DNA of 64,000 bases from Athripsodes cinereus (Eukaryota > Arthropoda > Insecta > Trichoptera > Leptoceridae), in assembly GCA_947579605.1 (NCBI GenBank), contig OX388319.1, positions 23,945,447 through 24,009,446 of the forward strand. Direction: 5' to 3'. Positions 62,101 to 64,000 of the stretch are shown here, piece by piece; position 1 is the stretch's first letter, and each line of letters opens with the position of its first letter. Below the pieces are notes generated by a model, which saw nothing but the letters and a program-made list of their open reading frames with translations, was not told where the DNA came from and did not search any database. The translations under genes and the position numbers were made by a program.

Positions 62101-62664
62101 AATAAACAAAAAAATAATACAAATTATAACATTTTAAAATATATATACATACACTACAATAATTAAATTGTTATATTTTAGAGAAAAGAAAATGAAATCT
62201 TATTATTAGATAAAGAACAGTTTCTAATTTTAGATATATATTGTATTTATGATGATATGTTAATGTAAGTTTTTTTTTTGTTATTTTGTGATGTTGTTTA
62301 CTAATGATGTTTTTATGACTGTTTAGGTGGCGTCCTTCGAATGCCCCCTCCGACGTCTGGTGGCATAAACGAGCCTCAGGAATGTCCTTATTGTCGTCGC
62401 ACCTTCTCGTGTTATTATTCTCTTAAAAGACACTTCCAGGACAAACACGAACAATCTGATACGTTATACGTTTGCGAGTTCTGTCATAGACGGTACAGAA
62501 CAAAGAATTCGCTTACTACACACAAGAGTCTTCAACATAGAGGTTCGAGTGGTATGTTGAAAAGACTTTTAAAGACTTCGGCTCTACAGAGTGCCCTGGC
62601 TCCGCAACCTCATCATTTGTTCGATTTGGCCGCCGTGGAACAAGTGCCCCACGGAGTCCAATGA
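25253..62664 (+). CDS. br: broad / Broad-Complex gene, whole coding locus with four alternative 3' zinc-finger exons
   Basis: This locus encodes the BTB/C2H2 zinc-finger transcription factors of the ecdysone cascade, which in holometabolous insects are known to drive the larval-to-pupal switch in the nucleus. Coding exons seen are 25269-25463, 26209-26391, 26783-26955, 27477-27822, 33778-33949 and 34852-34902. One of 44461-44699, 47975-48264, 60730-60944 or 62327-62664 then follows. Every intron starts GT and ends AG and all phases agree. The common part is 1120 nt, and each Z exon brings the total to a multiple of three, giving isoforms of about 452, 469, 444 and 485 aa. The common part is a BTB domain (about residues 1-125) plus a low-complexity Pro/Ser/Asn linker; the Z exon supplies DNA binding. 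Upstream non-coding exons and promoters lie outside what I can recognise. Further Z exons beyond 64000 cannot be excluded. Identification is from family knowledge of the BTB and finger sequences. Confidence 0.95.
25612..25690. repeat. 33-bp inverted duplication in broad intron 1
   Basis: 25612-25644 and 25658-25690 are reverse complements with one mismatch (ATTTGAATGAATGCCTTCGT on the left). The loop is 13 nt. It lies 150 nt downstream of the first BTB exon donor. Confidence 0.93.
26209..26391 (+). CDS. br: broad common exon 2: second half of BTB domain
   Basis: The exon follows a strong pyrimidine tract and CAG at 26206-26208 and encodes residues 66-126 in phase 0. It contains [14 protein letters not shown] and [17 protein letters not shown], which complete the BTB dimerisation domain, and then [14 protein letters not shown]. 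The donor is GGC|GTAAGT. Splicing it to exon 1 joins FRELLK to STPCKHP, the uninterrupted sequence expected for BTB proteins of this group. Confidence 0.96.
26565..26765 (+). pseudogene. Tiny reverse-transcriptase remnant in broad intron 2
   Basis: Plus-strand translation gives [12 protein letters not shown], equivalent to the GVPQGSVLGP motif of LINE RTs with decay, and CFSQ follows a stop. Only this motif is recognisable. Confidence 0.5.
26783..26955 (+). CDS. br: broad common exon 3: proline-rich linker
   Basis: The acceptor is CGTAG at 26778-26782 and the donor AAG|GTAAGT. It encodes residues 127-183 plus two bases of codon 184. The segment starts [14 protein letters not shown], runs into a stretch of prolines with scattered Thr and Ile, and ends near GGPPYIPRR. 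This is typical of the disordered linker between BTB and fingers in Broad proteins. No domain is recognised, and linker length varies between insects, so the exon is called from splice sites and phase rather than from strong similarity. Confidence 0.85.
27477..27822 (+). CDS. br: broad common exon 4: Ser/Asn/Pro-rich linker with a candidate SUMO site
   Basis: The acceptor is TTTCAG at 27471-27476, completing Arg184 across the splice; the donor is CAT|GTAAGA and the exon ends in phase 0. It encodes residues 184-299. The start is basic ([19 protein letters not shown]), followed by an Asn/Ser-rich stretch, and later [11 protein letters not shown], where V270-K271-N272-E273 fits the sumoylation consensus. 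The end is acidic ([10 protein letters not shown]). No folded domain is visible. The 5.96-kb intron after it holds only repeats. Confidence 0.88.
27970..28215 (+). repeat. SINE-like family A copy in broad intron 4
   Basis: The + strand reads CCCCGGTAAAGAATAAGTCT, GTCCTGTAAAAGAAGGG, CCATCCATCCTGATATC and TTGGCGCAGAGTAGACAATC. Confidence 0.7.
28415..28545. repeat. Dispersed repeat F copy in broad intron 4
   Basis: Reads GGTTAGTTGGAAGAAGTCGT, GCGATAAACTCGCCCTCTGT and CAATGTACAGTAAAGAATAA, followed by AAAT repeats. Confidence 0.65.
28545..28740 (-). repeat. SINE-like family A copy in broad intron 4
   Basis: The + strand reads AAGTGGGTTAGCCAGTAGG, ACTCAGGACGGGTGGTGCAC and AACACCTATCTTTTGCAGGA, ending CAGGAGCTCCGTGGGAT. 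Confidence 0.7.
29565..29800 (-). repeat. SINE-like family A copy in broad intron 4
   Basis: The + strand reads CATTCAGGACGGTGGCAAAC, CACCTGCCTTCTACGACACA and GGGGTGCTCTACGGAAC. Confidence 0.7.
30365..30640. repeat. Dispersed repeat F interrupted by repeat G (copy 2)
   Basis: 30365-30440 and 30592-30640 (TTCTTAACTGAACATTGATT … AGTTTATCGCAGAAGCG) match one continuous block at 18035-18180. The middle 30445-30592 matches 17275-17475. This shows G inserted into F. Confidence 0.65.
30735..30972 (+). repeat. SINE-like family A, two partial copies abutting an RTE fragment
   Basis: 30738-30850 holds the 3' half (GCCACCATCCTGAGCG, TATGGCACAGAGAGGACG, ATCCCACTTGTATGAGATGC). 30893-30972 holds the 5' half (GAGGGAGTCCCCGTTAAAGA, GGGTCCCTGGTAAAGAATAG, AAAGGGCAGGTGTTT), which joins directly to RTE coding sequence. 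Confidence 0.65.
30975..31265 (+). pseudogene. RTE-like RT C-terminal fragment with an in-frame stop
   Basis: Plus-strand translation gives [18 protein letters not shown] and [12 protein letters not shown], then a stop at about 31086. It continues [14 protein letters not shown] and [15 protein letters not shown] to AYPTWDTA, followed by GGGAATAGATAGATAG. It lies in broad intron 4. Confidence 0.85.
31770..31870 (-). pseudogene. Short RTE-like 3' end fragment
   Basis: Reads ACTATACCCTCGCACTTTAT then CCCAAGTGGAGTAGG, the reverse complement of the 3' end shared by the RTE fragments. Only about 100 bp remains. Confidence 0.6.
31950..33335. repeat. Inverted-repeat element flanking the Jockey insertion
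   Basis: CTGTACGCCGGAGCGAAACT at 31950-31969 and its near reverse complement in 33312-33335 form inverted arms of about 24 bp. Between them lies the Jockey-like copy; without it the element would be about 360 bp. A related sequence (CACGTCAGAGCGAAAC) is at 17070-17086. It is probably a DNA-transposon relic; no target duplication was identified. Confidence 0.5.
32033..33055 (-). mobile_element. 5'-truncated Jockey-like non-LTR retrotransposon with long poly(A)
   Basis: A 71-nt T run at 32033-32103 (the minus-strand poly(A) tail) follows a minus-strand frame of about 240 codons (32326-33051). The frame holds [48 protein letters not shown] and LQKRAIRTL. It ends [18 protein letters not shown]. 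This is the C-terminal third of a Jockey/CR1-group RT. The remaining frame is intact and the poly(A) long, so the insertion is fairly young. I could not find a clear target duplication. Confidence 0.85.
33778..33949 (+). CDS. br: broad common exon 5: linker
   Basis: The acceptor is TATATAG at 33771-33777 and the donor CAG|GTACAA. It encodes residues 300-356 and the first base of codon 357. The sequence is rich in Pro, Ser and Ala, with [20 protein letters not shown] near its end. Its phase-0 entry and phase-1 exit fit exons 4 and 6. It has no recognised domain; Broad proteins usually carry a non-conserved linker here. Confidence 0.85.
34090..34265 (+). repeat. SINE-like family A copy in broad intron 5
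   Basis: The + strand reads CCATGGATTCCCCAATAAAG, GTGTCCTGTAAAAATAGG, TGATGAGGTATGCCACCC and ACCCTGAATGTCTGGAG. Confidence 0.7.
34495..34795 (+). pseudogene. RTE-like RT C-terminal fragment in broad intron 5
   Basis: Plus-strand sequence translates with frameshifts as [34 protein letters not shown] and [17 protein letters not shown]. It belongs to the IKWxDxLNQ subfamily and ends in a GTATGTATG tail. Confidence 0.8.
34852..34902 (+). CDS. br: broad common exon 6: 51-nt micro-exon before the Z exons
   Basis: A TTGTCCAG acceptor opens the exon at 34852 and the donor is AAG|GTGGGT at 34903. It enters and leaves in phase 1 and encodes [17 protein letters not shown] plus one base of the following Gly codon. 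Because 51 is a multiple of three and exon 5 also ends in phase 1, skipping it would keep the frame. No ORF call picks it out at this length; the call rests on splice sites, phase and the fit to all four downstream acceptors. Confidence 0.75.
34910..36290. other. broad intron sequence before the Gypsy insertion
   Basis: Strongly T-rich, no coding potential. An A run is present at 35680-35694. Confidence 0.6.
36295..36666 (-). repeat. 3' LTR of the Gypsy element
   Basis: This 372-bp direct repeat of 42111-42482 shows no difference by eye. The purine-rich tract AAGAGGGAGG (minus strand, about 36670-36680), just inside it, is the expected plus-strand priming site. Confidence 0.96.
36683..40918 (-). 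CDS. pol: Gypsy pol: protease, RT, RNase H, integrase, macro domain, CCCH finger
   Basis: This is an open frame of about 1411 aa. Domains in order: aspartic protease (LLDTGAT, residues 60-66); reverse transcriptase (FCVDFRQLN, then YLDD at 476-479); RNase H (DTDAS at 623-627, and RTDHSAL); integrase H-H-C-C finger (H856, H863, C893, C896); integrase core D925, D985 and E1021 with DD35E spacing; and a GPY/F module (GPYEVIKRI from 1161). About 200 further residues follow. Residues about 1237-1372 look like a TARG1/OARD1-type macro domain and 1385-1403 is a CCCH finger. The first codon given here is GTG, with an in-frame TAA 6 nt before it (40922-40924), so Pol is probably made by -1 frameshifting from gag within the 43-nt overlap. 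There is no internal stop. Confidence 0.95.
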   Translation of the reverse strand: MSKEKRTADSGKLKRVDGKGQLSTRIANASKRYAVVASFSGQVSSMFINGKVNGKNLKLLLDTGATKTIMRPDLVCEKKQIKSTKWTLRTATGESASVCGETVANFHIGSTIFDHQVLVAEIEEEVILGMDVMAKYGFKLDLKRRTLKVGDEDILVQEHEEFATRVLAAEVVTIPKQSEMLVRAYLDCDIPNGHVLVVESNANTEAGKGVLIARVLIQAKKDILVRLMNINDYPVTIKEGVYLSMCSSVSSVTCRVSGGQVSSEEVPKHLDDLVKEACKELTKEQSKQIRSFIARNQDVFENPSQPKGRTSVVSHRIDTGDARPIRQVPRRLPLAKRAEADQIIQDMERDKVIEPSSSPWCSPVVLVRKKDGSTRFCVDFRQLNNVTKKDSYPLPRIDDTLDTLAGCKIFSTLDLKSGYWQVGLEPKDREKTAFSIGSGLWQFIVMPFGLCNAPATFERLMESVLRGLSWETCLVYLDDIIVLGKCFEEHLRNLEQVFSRLRAANLKLNVKKCTLFRRQVNYLGHVVSEEGVAVDPEKIRAVQDWPTPKDKHEVRSFLGLSTYYRRFVLGFADIAKPLTKLTEESNEFIWDSKCQCAFEELKKVLINSPILSYPRAEGNFILDTDASNVGIGSVLSQVQDGQERVIAYFSKVLSRPERNYCVTRRELLAVIKSVEHFRKYLYGRKFLLRTDHSALVWLLRFKNPEGQVARWIERLQEYDYDSEHRAGLRHKNADALSRRPCPEDCQHCNKAEERFVMIRRTTVIDNFWQDDEIRAHQLEDPDLGLLMQWKENDRKPSWEEIASCSPNVKSYWAQWQSIVVENGLLKRILESEDGTQQKQQLLVPRKRVPDVLKLLHDDVSGGHLGVKKTTEKIRQRFYWVRYTEDVKDWCRRCVTCATSNGPQKQRRAPMRQYNVGSPFERIAIDIAGPFPTTERGNKYILVAMDYFSKWTEAYALPNQEATTVAEILVRELISRFGVPLELHSDQGRNFESAVFQQVCEILGIRKTRTTALHPQSDGMVERMNRTCGKYLSKAVSDHQKDWDEYIHLFLLAYRSAIHETTGQTPASVIFGRELRLPCDLQYGSKPGEDLVGEDYVSELRRKMNDIHERVRANIQVASDRMKERYDVKAVEGGYQAGDLVWLFNPQRRRGYSPKLQKSWEGPYEVIKRINDVIYRIRRKSNGKPRVVHFNRLAPFLGDNKSEGNNPIVQVCKVLSKEKSFEEFMKTPQRRIHHGVTIEVEQDLFDTPEDYVLAHCLAQNAKFTNGIAKVFKKKYGILEEIKAKSLKIGEAVHLQHGERHIFYMVNKAIPEEQTEYVQMWHCLQSLRDQMLQINLTKLGIPRISGSMDWKVVRNMIEEIFCNTGINVLVCCFNPGYSENIKKSVPCYFFKTSHCREDSGCSYLHPENSFGTN
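36710..36766 (-). other. CCCH-type zinc finger at the extreme C-terminus of Gypsy Pol
   Basis: Residues 1385-1403 ([19 protein letters not shown]) have C-x7-C-x5-C-x3-H spacing, close to the RNA-binding CCCH class (usually C-x7/8-C-x5-C-x3-H). It follows the macro-like domain and ends 8 residues before the stop. CCCH fingers commonly bind RNA; the role here is unknown. Confidence 0.7.
36803..37210 (-). other. macro domain (TARG1/OARD1-like) at the C-terminus of Gypsy Pol
   Basis: Residues about 1237-1372 of Pol. The seen motifs are [18 protein letters not shown] (from 1242), [12 protein letters not shown] (1264-1275), [15 protein letters not shown] (1299-1308) and [13 protein letters not shown] (1339-1351), ending in MIEEIF. 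Order, spacing and size (about 135 aa) fit the macro-domain fold, with the GIAxxFKKKFG signature of the TARG1 family, which is known to remove ADP-ribose from glutamate. Lys1306 sits where I recall TARG1 having its catalytic lysine. The loop after PRI is shorter than in TARG1, so the catalytic aspartate is uncertain (D1347 is a candidate). Binding or hydrolysis of ADP-ribose is inference. Confidence 0.75.
40879..42042 (-). CDS. gag: Gypsy gag with N-terminal SAP-like motif and CCHC knuckle
   Basis: This is a 387-aa Gag, the structural protein of the retrotransposon particle. The ATG is at 42042, 68 nt inside the 5' LTR. Residues about 6-42 ([20 protein letters not shown], then [15 protein letters not shown]) match the SAP helix-loop-helix pattern: a hydrophobic first helix, a Gly before the second, and a LxxRL pattern. 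SAP motifs bind AT-rich DNA in many nuclear proteins. Residues about 55-130 are a charged helical, probably coiled-coil stretch. The middle is a retrotransposon-Gag capsid region (for example [20 protein letters not shown]). Residues 363-376 form a C-x2-C-x4-H-x4-C knuckle ([14 protein letters not shown]). The stop lies 40 nt inside pol. Confidence 0.93.
   Translation of the reverse strand: MSSKKLTLLDMKVVDLKRELEERDADTSGTKGVLQLRLRKVMEEAGEDPETYIFELPITTSELYKEIEKKLQENATAMKEEIERLREDSRGTNEEIERKFQEYSVSFDERISELTKQVKVLENQALSSTARTDFEQNTTVDTEFKCVESGATSMVEHVRSDMPTFDGKNSWEEYFTLFETVAMINGWSMTRKASVLSISLRGDALRVLQMIPLADRQNFKSLVERLEMRFGHKHMEQVYRSQLKNRVQRPNETLQEFEADVARLVRYAYPTVSDDVCESLAVDKFLDGLRASETQQAIKLARPQTLSDALTQALEFEAVRQSVRGHAQARVMEAVQENQPFSIEDIVKKVLEALKGKKRQLRCWDCGQIGHLRNRCPRKNEQQIQEN
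42111..42482 (-). repeat. 5' LTR of the Gypsy element
   Basis: On the minus strand this is the upstream LTR and so should hold the promoter. Immediately inside it the minus strand reads TGGTGTCAGGTGTGGGG, at the primer-binding-site position; I cannot assign the tRNA. Confidence 0.96.
42487..44460. other. broad intron sequence between the Gypsy element and the Z1 exon
   Basis: AT-rich with no coding frame. AAGGTTAGG occurs twice near 43685-43710 but not as a telomeric array. Confidence 0.6.
44461..44699 (+). CDS. br: broad alternative terminal exon, zinc-finger pair tentatively Z1
   Basis: The acceptor CCAATCAG ends at 44460 and entry is in phase 1 (G|GT gives Gly374). The exon encodes about 78 residues. 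Finger 1 is CEPC...H-x4-H with the core [10 protein letters not shown], and finger 2 is CNIC...H-x4-H with [10 protein letters not shown]. Both are C-x2-C-x12-H-x4-H. A short Pro-rich tail ([12 protein letters not shown]) precedes TGA at 44697-44699. This tail is short compared with the long one I recall for the fly isoform. The Z1 label comes from recalled resemblance. The 9.6-kb intron upstream contains the Gypsy element. Confidence 0.93.
44700..47974. other. Z1 3' UTR and intron to Z3
   Basis: Contains the putative Z1 polyadenylation signal, then AT-rich non-coding DNA. Three spaced TCGGTATTCYAAATT-like phrases lie at 47325-47480. No further zinc-finger exon is seen. Confidence 0.6.
44807..44812 (+). 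terminator. candidate polyadenylation signal for the Z1 isoform
   Basis: This is the first AATAAA after the Z1 stop, about 110 nt downstream, within ACAATAAAAGC. The sequence is AT-rich and such hexamers are common, so the site is plausible rather than proven. Confidence 0.35.
47975..48264 (+). CDS. br: broad alternative terminal exon, zinc-finger pair tentatively Z3
   Basis: The acceptor is GGTCCTTAG ending at 47974, with phase-1 entry. The exon encodes about 95 residues. Finger 1 is CDVC with STRLTLKRH, and finger 2 is CGLC with RTLNSLNNH; both have C-x2-C-x12-H-x4-H spacing. A Gln-run tail (KGHQQQQD) follows and ends near FKDQFNI before TAA at 48262-48264. This is a different DNA-binding surface from the exon 3.5 kb upstream but uses the same splice phase, so it is a mutually exclusive 3' exon. 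The Z3 label is by recalled resemblance. Confidence 0.92.
48393..48443. repeat. 26-bp tandem duplication
   Basis: GTGGTAAGTTTTCAATATGA then TGAGT occurs twice in succession about 130 bp after the Z3 stop codon. Confidence 0.85.
49352..49535. repeat. 184-bp MITE with inverted ends
   Basis: ATGAAACTGTCATATAAGGC at the left and its near-reverse complement ATATGATAGTTTCAT at the right (49521-49535). AAACTGTCATATAAGG has an internal echo at about 49481 (GAACTGTCAAATAAGG). No target duplication is clear. Confidence 0.6.
50525..50670. repeat. Dispersed repeat F copy in a broad intron
   Basis: Reads AATAAATAAATATAATTTAT, TTCTTTGCTGTATACAG and GGGCGAGTTTATCGC. It lies between the Z3 and Z2 exons. 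Confidence 0.6.
51249..51431 (+). mobile_element. tRNA-derived SINE, copy 2, with poly(A)
   Basis: A box TAGCCTGGAGG and B box GGTTCGATCCC, 3' body GGTTGTATTTGAGTTTATAA and AACCCAGATATATCTTTTT, then an A-rich tail. It is the best-preserved copy. Confidence 0.88.
51500..51659 (+). pseudogene. RTE-like 3' terminal fragment, interrupted by the Tc1 element
   Basis: Plus-strand sequence reads [20 protein letters not shown] and [15 protein letters not shown] up to the CCACCTGGGACATGGTGTGA end. The TATAG tail is cut by the Tc1 insertion at 51660. Confidence 0.8.
51662..53040 (-). mobile_element. Tc1/mariner transposon with intact terminal repeats
   Basis: This 1379-bp element is flanked by TA at 51660-51661 and 53041-53042. 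Its ends are 28-bp inverted repeats with no mismatch by eye, starting CAGTAGTGTGCGAATTAATG. It encodes one transposase on the minus strand with a single frameshift. It has inserted into the TATAG-rich 3' tail of an RTE fragment, inside the broad intron between the Z3 and Z2 exons. Confidence 0.96.
51778..52796 (-). pseudogene. Tc1-family transposase, one frameshift
   Basis: The transposase starts at the ATG at 52796. The first 222 codons hold the paired-like helix-turn-helix region ([20 protein letters not shown] and [11 protein letters not shown], about residues 20-67), then the first catalytic Asp in [11 protein letters not shown] (D152). The frame stops at TAA near 52128. The rest continues in another frame to 51778 and holds FQQDSAPCH and [11 protein letters not shown], so the catalytic residues have DD34E spacing. 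The combined length of about 335-340 aa is normal for Tc1. One indel in an A/T run near 52120-52130 explains the break, so this copy should be inactive while its ends remain usable in trans. Confidence 0.93.
53480..53850. repeat. MITE-like repeat I, copy 2
   Basis: Starts TTAAAATGAAACAAC and ends near CAATAATGTCATTATAAAAT, with GACGATGAGAGCAGAAGCTC. A small open frame inside (53525-53764) has no recognised similarity and is probably chance. Confidence 0.5.
53860..57949. other. broad intron between Z3 and Z2, extremely AT-rich
   Basis: Apart from the repeat scrap at 54190-54285, this is long T and A runs with no frame. 57350-57430 shares AACAGAGATTAGCATT and TATGCCTGACTAAAAT with 30275-30345, an old dispersed repeat. 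Confidence 0.6.
54190..54285 (+). repeat. SINE-like family A, 3' fragment
   Basis: The + strand reads ATTGGCACGGAGAGGACAAC, then GCTGGCTACTCCACTTGTAG and GAGATGCCGTGATAAG. Confidence 0.7.
57950..58145 (-). pseudogene. RTE-like 3' terminal fragment
   Basis: The plus strand reads ACTATACCCTCACACAATAT and then GGGGTAAGCGG. It extends to a TTGAGAATTTGATTCGTGTG stretch equivalent to the HVDQILK coding region of the better copies. It is degenerate. Confidence 0.7.
58146..60729. other. broad intron immediately before Z2
   Basis: AT-rich with ATT-triplet runs near 58850. The frame at 59596-59811 is not zinc-finger-like and is treated as chance. Confidence 0.6.
60730..60944 (+). CDS. br: broad alternative terminal exon, zinc-finger pair tentatively Z2
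   Basis: The acceptor is GTTGCAG ending at 60729, with phase-1 entry (G|GC). The exon encodes about 70 residues: KKLFSC, finger 1 CHLC with CSKASLKRH, finger 2 CAIC with CSRNSLMTH and IYTYH, then the tail [13 protein letters not shown] and TGA at 60942-60944. Both fingers have C-x2-C-x12-H-x4-H spacing. An ATG at 60678 lies in the intron and is not needed. The 12.5-kb gap from Z3 contains a Tc1 copy and SINE/RTE debris. The Z2 label is by recalled resemblance. Confidence 0.93.
60945..62326. other. Z2 3' UTR and intron to Z4
   Basis: AT-rich non-coding DNA with an ATAAATAAATAAATAAA run at about 61590, which would also supply polyadenylation hexamers. Confidence 0.55.
61955..62030. repeat. TA-rich simple repeat
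   Basis: Several blocks of (TA)5-6 separated by short T-rich spacers, in the intron before the Z4 exon. Confidence 0.8.
62327..62664 (+). CDS. br: broad alternative terminal exon, zinc-finger pair tentatively Z4
   Basis: The acceptor is CTGTTTAG ending at 62326, with phase-1 entry. The exon encodes about 111 residues: [18 protein letters not shown], finger 1 CPYC with SCYYSLKRH, and finger 2 CEFC with RTKNSLTTH and KSLQH. The tail [16 protein letters not shown] ends in a His/Leu stretch. Both fingers have C-x2-C-x12-H-x4-H spacing and the stop is TGA at 62662-62664. It is only 1.4 kb after the Z2 stop. The Z4 label is by recalled resemblance. Confidence 0.93.
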
Positions 62665-62773
62665 CTGCAACTGACTTAACGCCAATGGGTTGCCGCTTGT
62701 ACATTAATTCCTCCACATTACAACTAACGATACATCACATGAAATAATAATCACATATCAAATGGTCGCGTGA

Positions 62774-62822
62774 AATAAATACATTATTAATATAAACGGT
62801 ACGAAGGATACATTGAAATAAA
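62774..62822 (+). terminator. candidate polyadenylation signals for the Z4 isoform
   Basis: Two AATAAA hexamers lie at 62774-62779 and 62817-62822, 110 and 153 nt after the Z4 stop. Either could define a short 3' UTR, though AATAAA is frequent by chance in this AT-rich sequence. Confidence 0.3.
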
Positions 62823-63720
62823 ACTTCTATACAATATTTGTTATGTTTTAAAAATGTTATTATCCTTCGACGACAAACTACATATTTTTGAACAGTGCAA
62901 TCGATACGATATAACTGAACAATTTTGAAAGAACGGTTTTAAGAAATGAACTAAATATTTTGATTTGATAAATTAATGATGACTCTGCCTAATGGGACCA
63001 CATTTATATCACGCGTCCAATTGAGTAGTAGAATTATTTTATAGGGATTAAGGGCATATCTGTACGTGTCATACTAAATTGAATTGTAACAATGGTATAC
63101 ATATATTATATAAAATTAAATCGTAAAAACAAACGTCATTAATTAATATTAATTTTTATTAACAATTTAACAAAAACCCAGTGTGCGGTTTAAATTATTA
63201 TTATTATTATTATAATTAAGATTTTGATGAAATAAAAATTATTGTTGATGAAGAATAATATTAATAATTAATACAATATTGTACAAATTATATACGAAAA
63301 AAAGAAAATGTTAATTTTCTTAAAATATAAGATGTTTAAGTCGAAGATAATGATTTAAAAAAAATACAGTATTTTCAGTATAGTAATATATACTTATATT
63401 AAAATGAAATAATTTACCCCCAACCAAATAAAGATTTTTAATACTCGTATTTCATATTACTGTAATCGAGAATTTTAAAATCTTAACGTTGTGTCTTTTG
63501 ATTTGTGTTTATATAGTATGTTAATGGAGTAATCAATATATATTAAGAAATAAACAACAAAATTTAATTTGTAGATATATATTTTCATAAAATTACTCTT
63601 AAATTCCCTTTGATACAAAGTTATTAGACATTAAATGAAATGTCTGCGCTGTTAAGTATACGAATAAGATCTTACGTATAAACACAAATGTTAAGATTCA
63701 ACAACAATCAACATTCTAGA
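62823..63720. other. Downstream of Z4, no gene seen
   Basis: AT-rich DNA leading into the terminal minisatellite; no frame or known repeat recognised. Confidence 0.55.
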
Positions 63721-64000
63721 TTGAGACCATTGTTTAATCAATTATGACCATTTCTTGATTGGCTAAGACCATTGTTTGATCGATTAAAAACATTGTTTAA
63801 TCAATTTATGACCCTTTATTGATTGGTCAAGACCATTGTCTGATCGATTAAAAACATTGTTATATCAATTATGACCTTTTTTTGATCGGTTCAGACCATT
63901 GTTTGATCGATTAAAACTATTGTTTTATTGATTGTGACCCTTTATTGATCGGTTAAGACTATTGTTTGATCGATTAAGACAATTGTTCGATCAACTGACG
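63721..64000. repeat. Minisatellite, subunit about 21 bp in a 63-64-bp higher-order unit
   Basis: The pattern alternates GACCATTGTTTGATCGATTA, AAACATTGTTTAATCAATTA and GACCCTTTATTGATTGGT. At least four 63-64-bp units are present and the array runs past the window end. Confidence 0.9.

Noticed and set aside
1..64000. CRISPR arrays, operons, bacterial promoters
   Set aside because: The spliced insect gene, transposon types and AT-rich introns show eukaryotic nuclear DNA; the tandem repeats present lack repeat-spacer structure.

Overview
This window is insect nuclear DNA, most probably from a moth or butterfly. It is AT-rich and full of transposon debris. Its one host gene is broad (Broad-Complex, BR-C), the ecdysone-response BTB/zinc-finger transcription factor. 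The Lepidoptera call rests on the BTB sequence and on the repeat landscape (RTE, R1-clade, Jockey-like, hAT, Tc1 and tRNA-SINE debris). The exact species cannot be read from the sequence.

Layout. Bases 1-25252 lie upstream of the first coding exon. They hold only mobile-element remains: a hAT-type MITE, foldback elements, several 5'-truncated LINEs, SINE-like repeats and a GAT microsatellite. Bases 25253-34902 carry six common BR-C exons: two BTB exons, a proline-rich exon, a Ser/Asn/Pro linker exon and two short linker exons. Bases 34903-62664 carry four alternative 3'-terminal exons. Each has a pair of C2H2 zinc fingers and its own stop codon, and they are tentatively Z1, Z3, Z2 and Z4 in genomic order. 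Every common-to-Z junction is in phase 1. The summed exon lengths give whole codons for all four isoforms (about 452, 469, 444 and 485 aa). Downstream of Z4 the window ends in a minisatellite with a subunit of about 21 bp.

The most striking object is a complete Gypsy/Ty3 LTR retrotransposon at 36295-42482. It lies antisense in the intron between the last common exon and Z1. Its two 372-bp LTRs look identical by eye, it is flanked by a 4-bp ATAT duplication, and gag and pol are both open. Gag begins with a SAP-like putative DNA-binding motif. Pol continues past the integrase into an apparent macro domain resembling TARG1/OARD1 ADP-ribosyl-hydrolases, followed by a CCCH zinc finger. That combination, in a young copy, is the best candidate here for an undescribed system.

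Other informative elements are: a Tc1/mariner copy with 28-bp terminal repeats, TA duplication and one frameshift; a 5'-truncated RTE copy with a 14-bp target duplication; an R1-clade fragment with a 15-bp flanking repeat; a Jockey-like fragment nested between inverted repeats; a SINE-like family whose 3' end resembles that of the RTE family; and three large inverted duplications able to form long hairpins.
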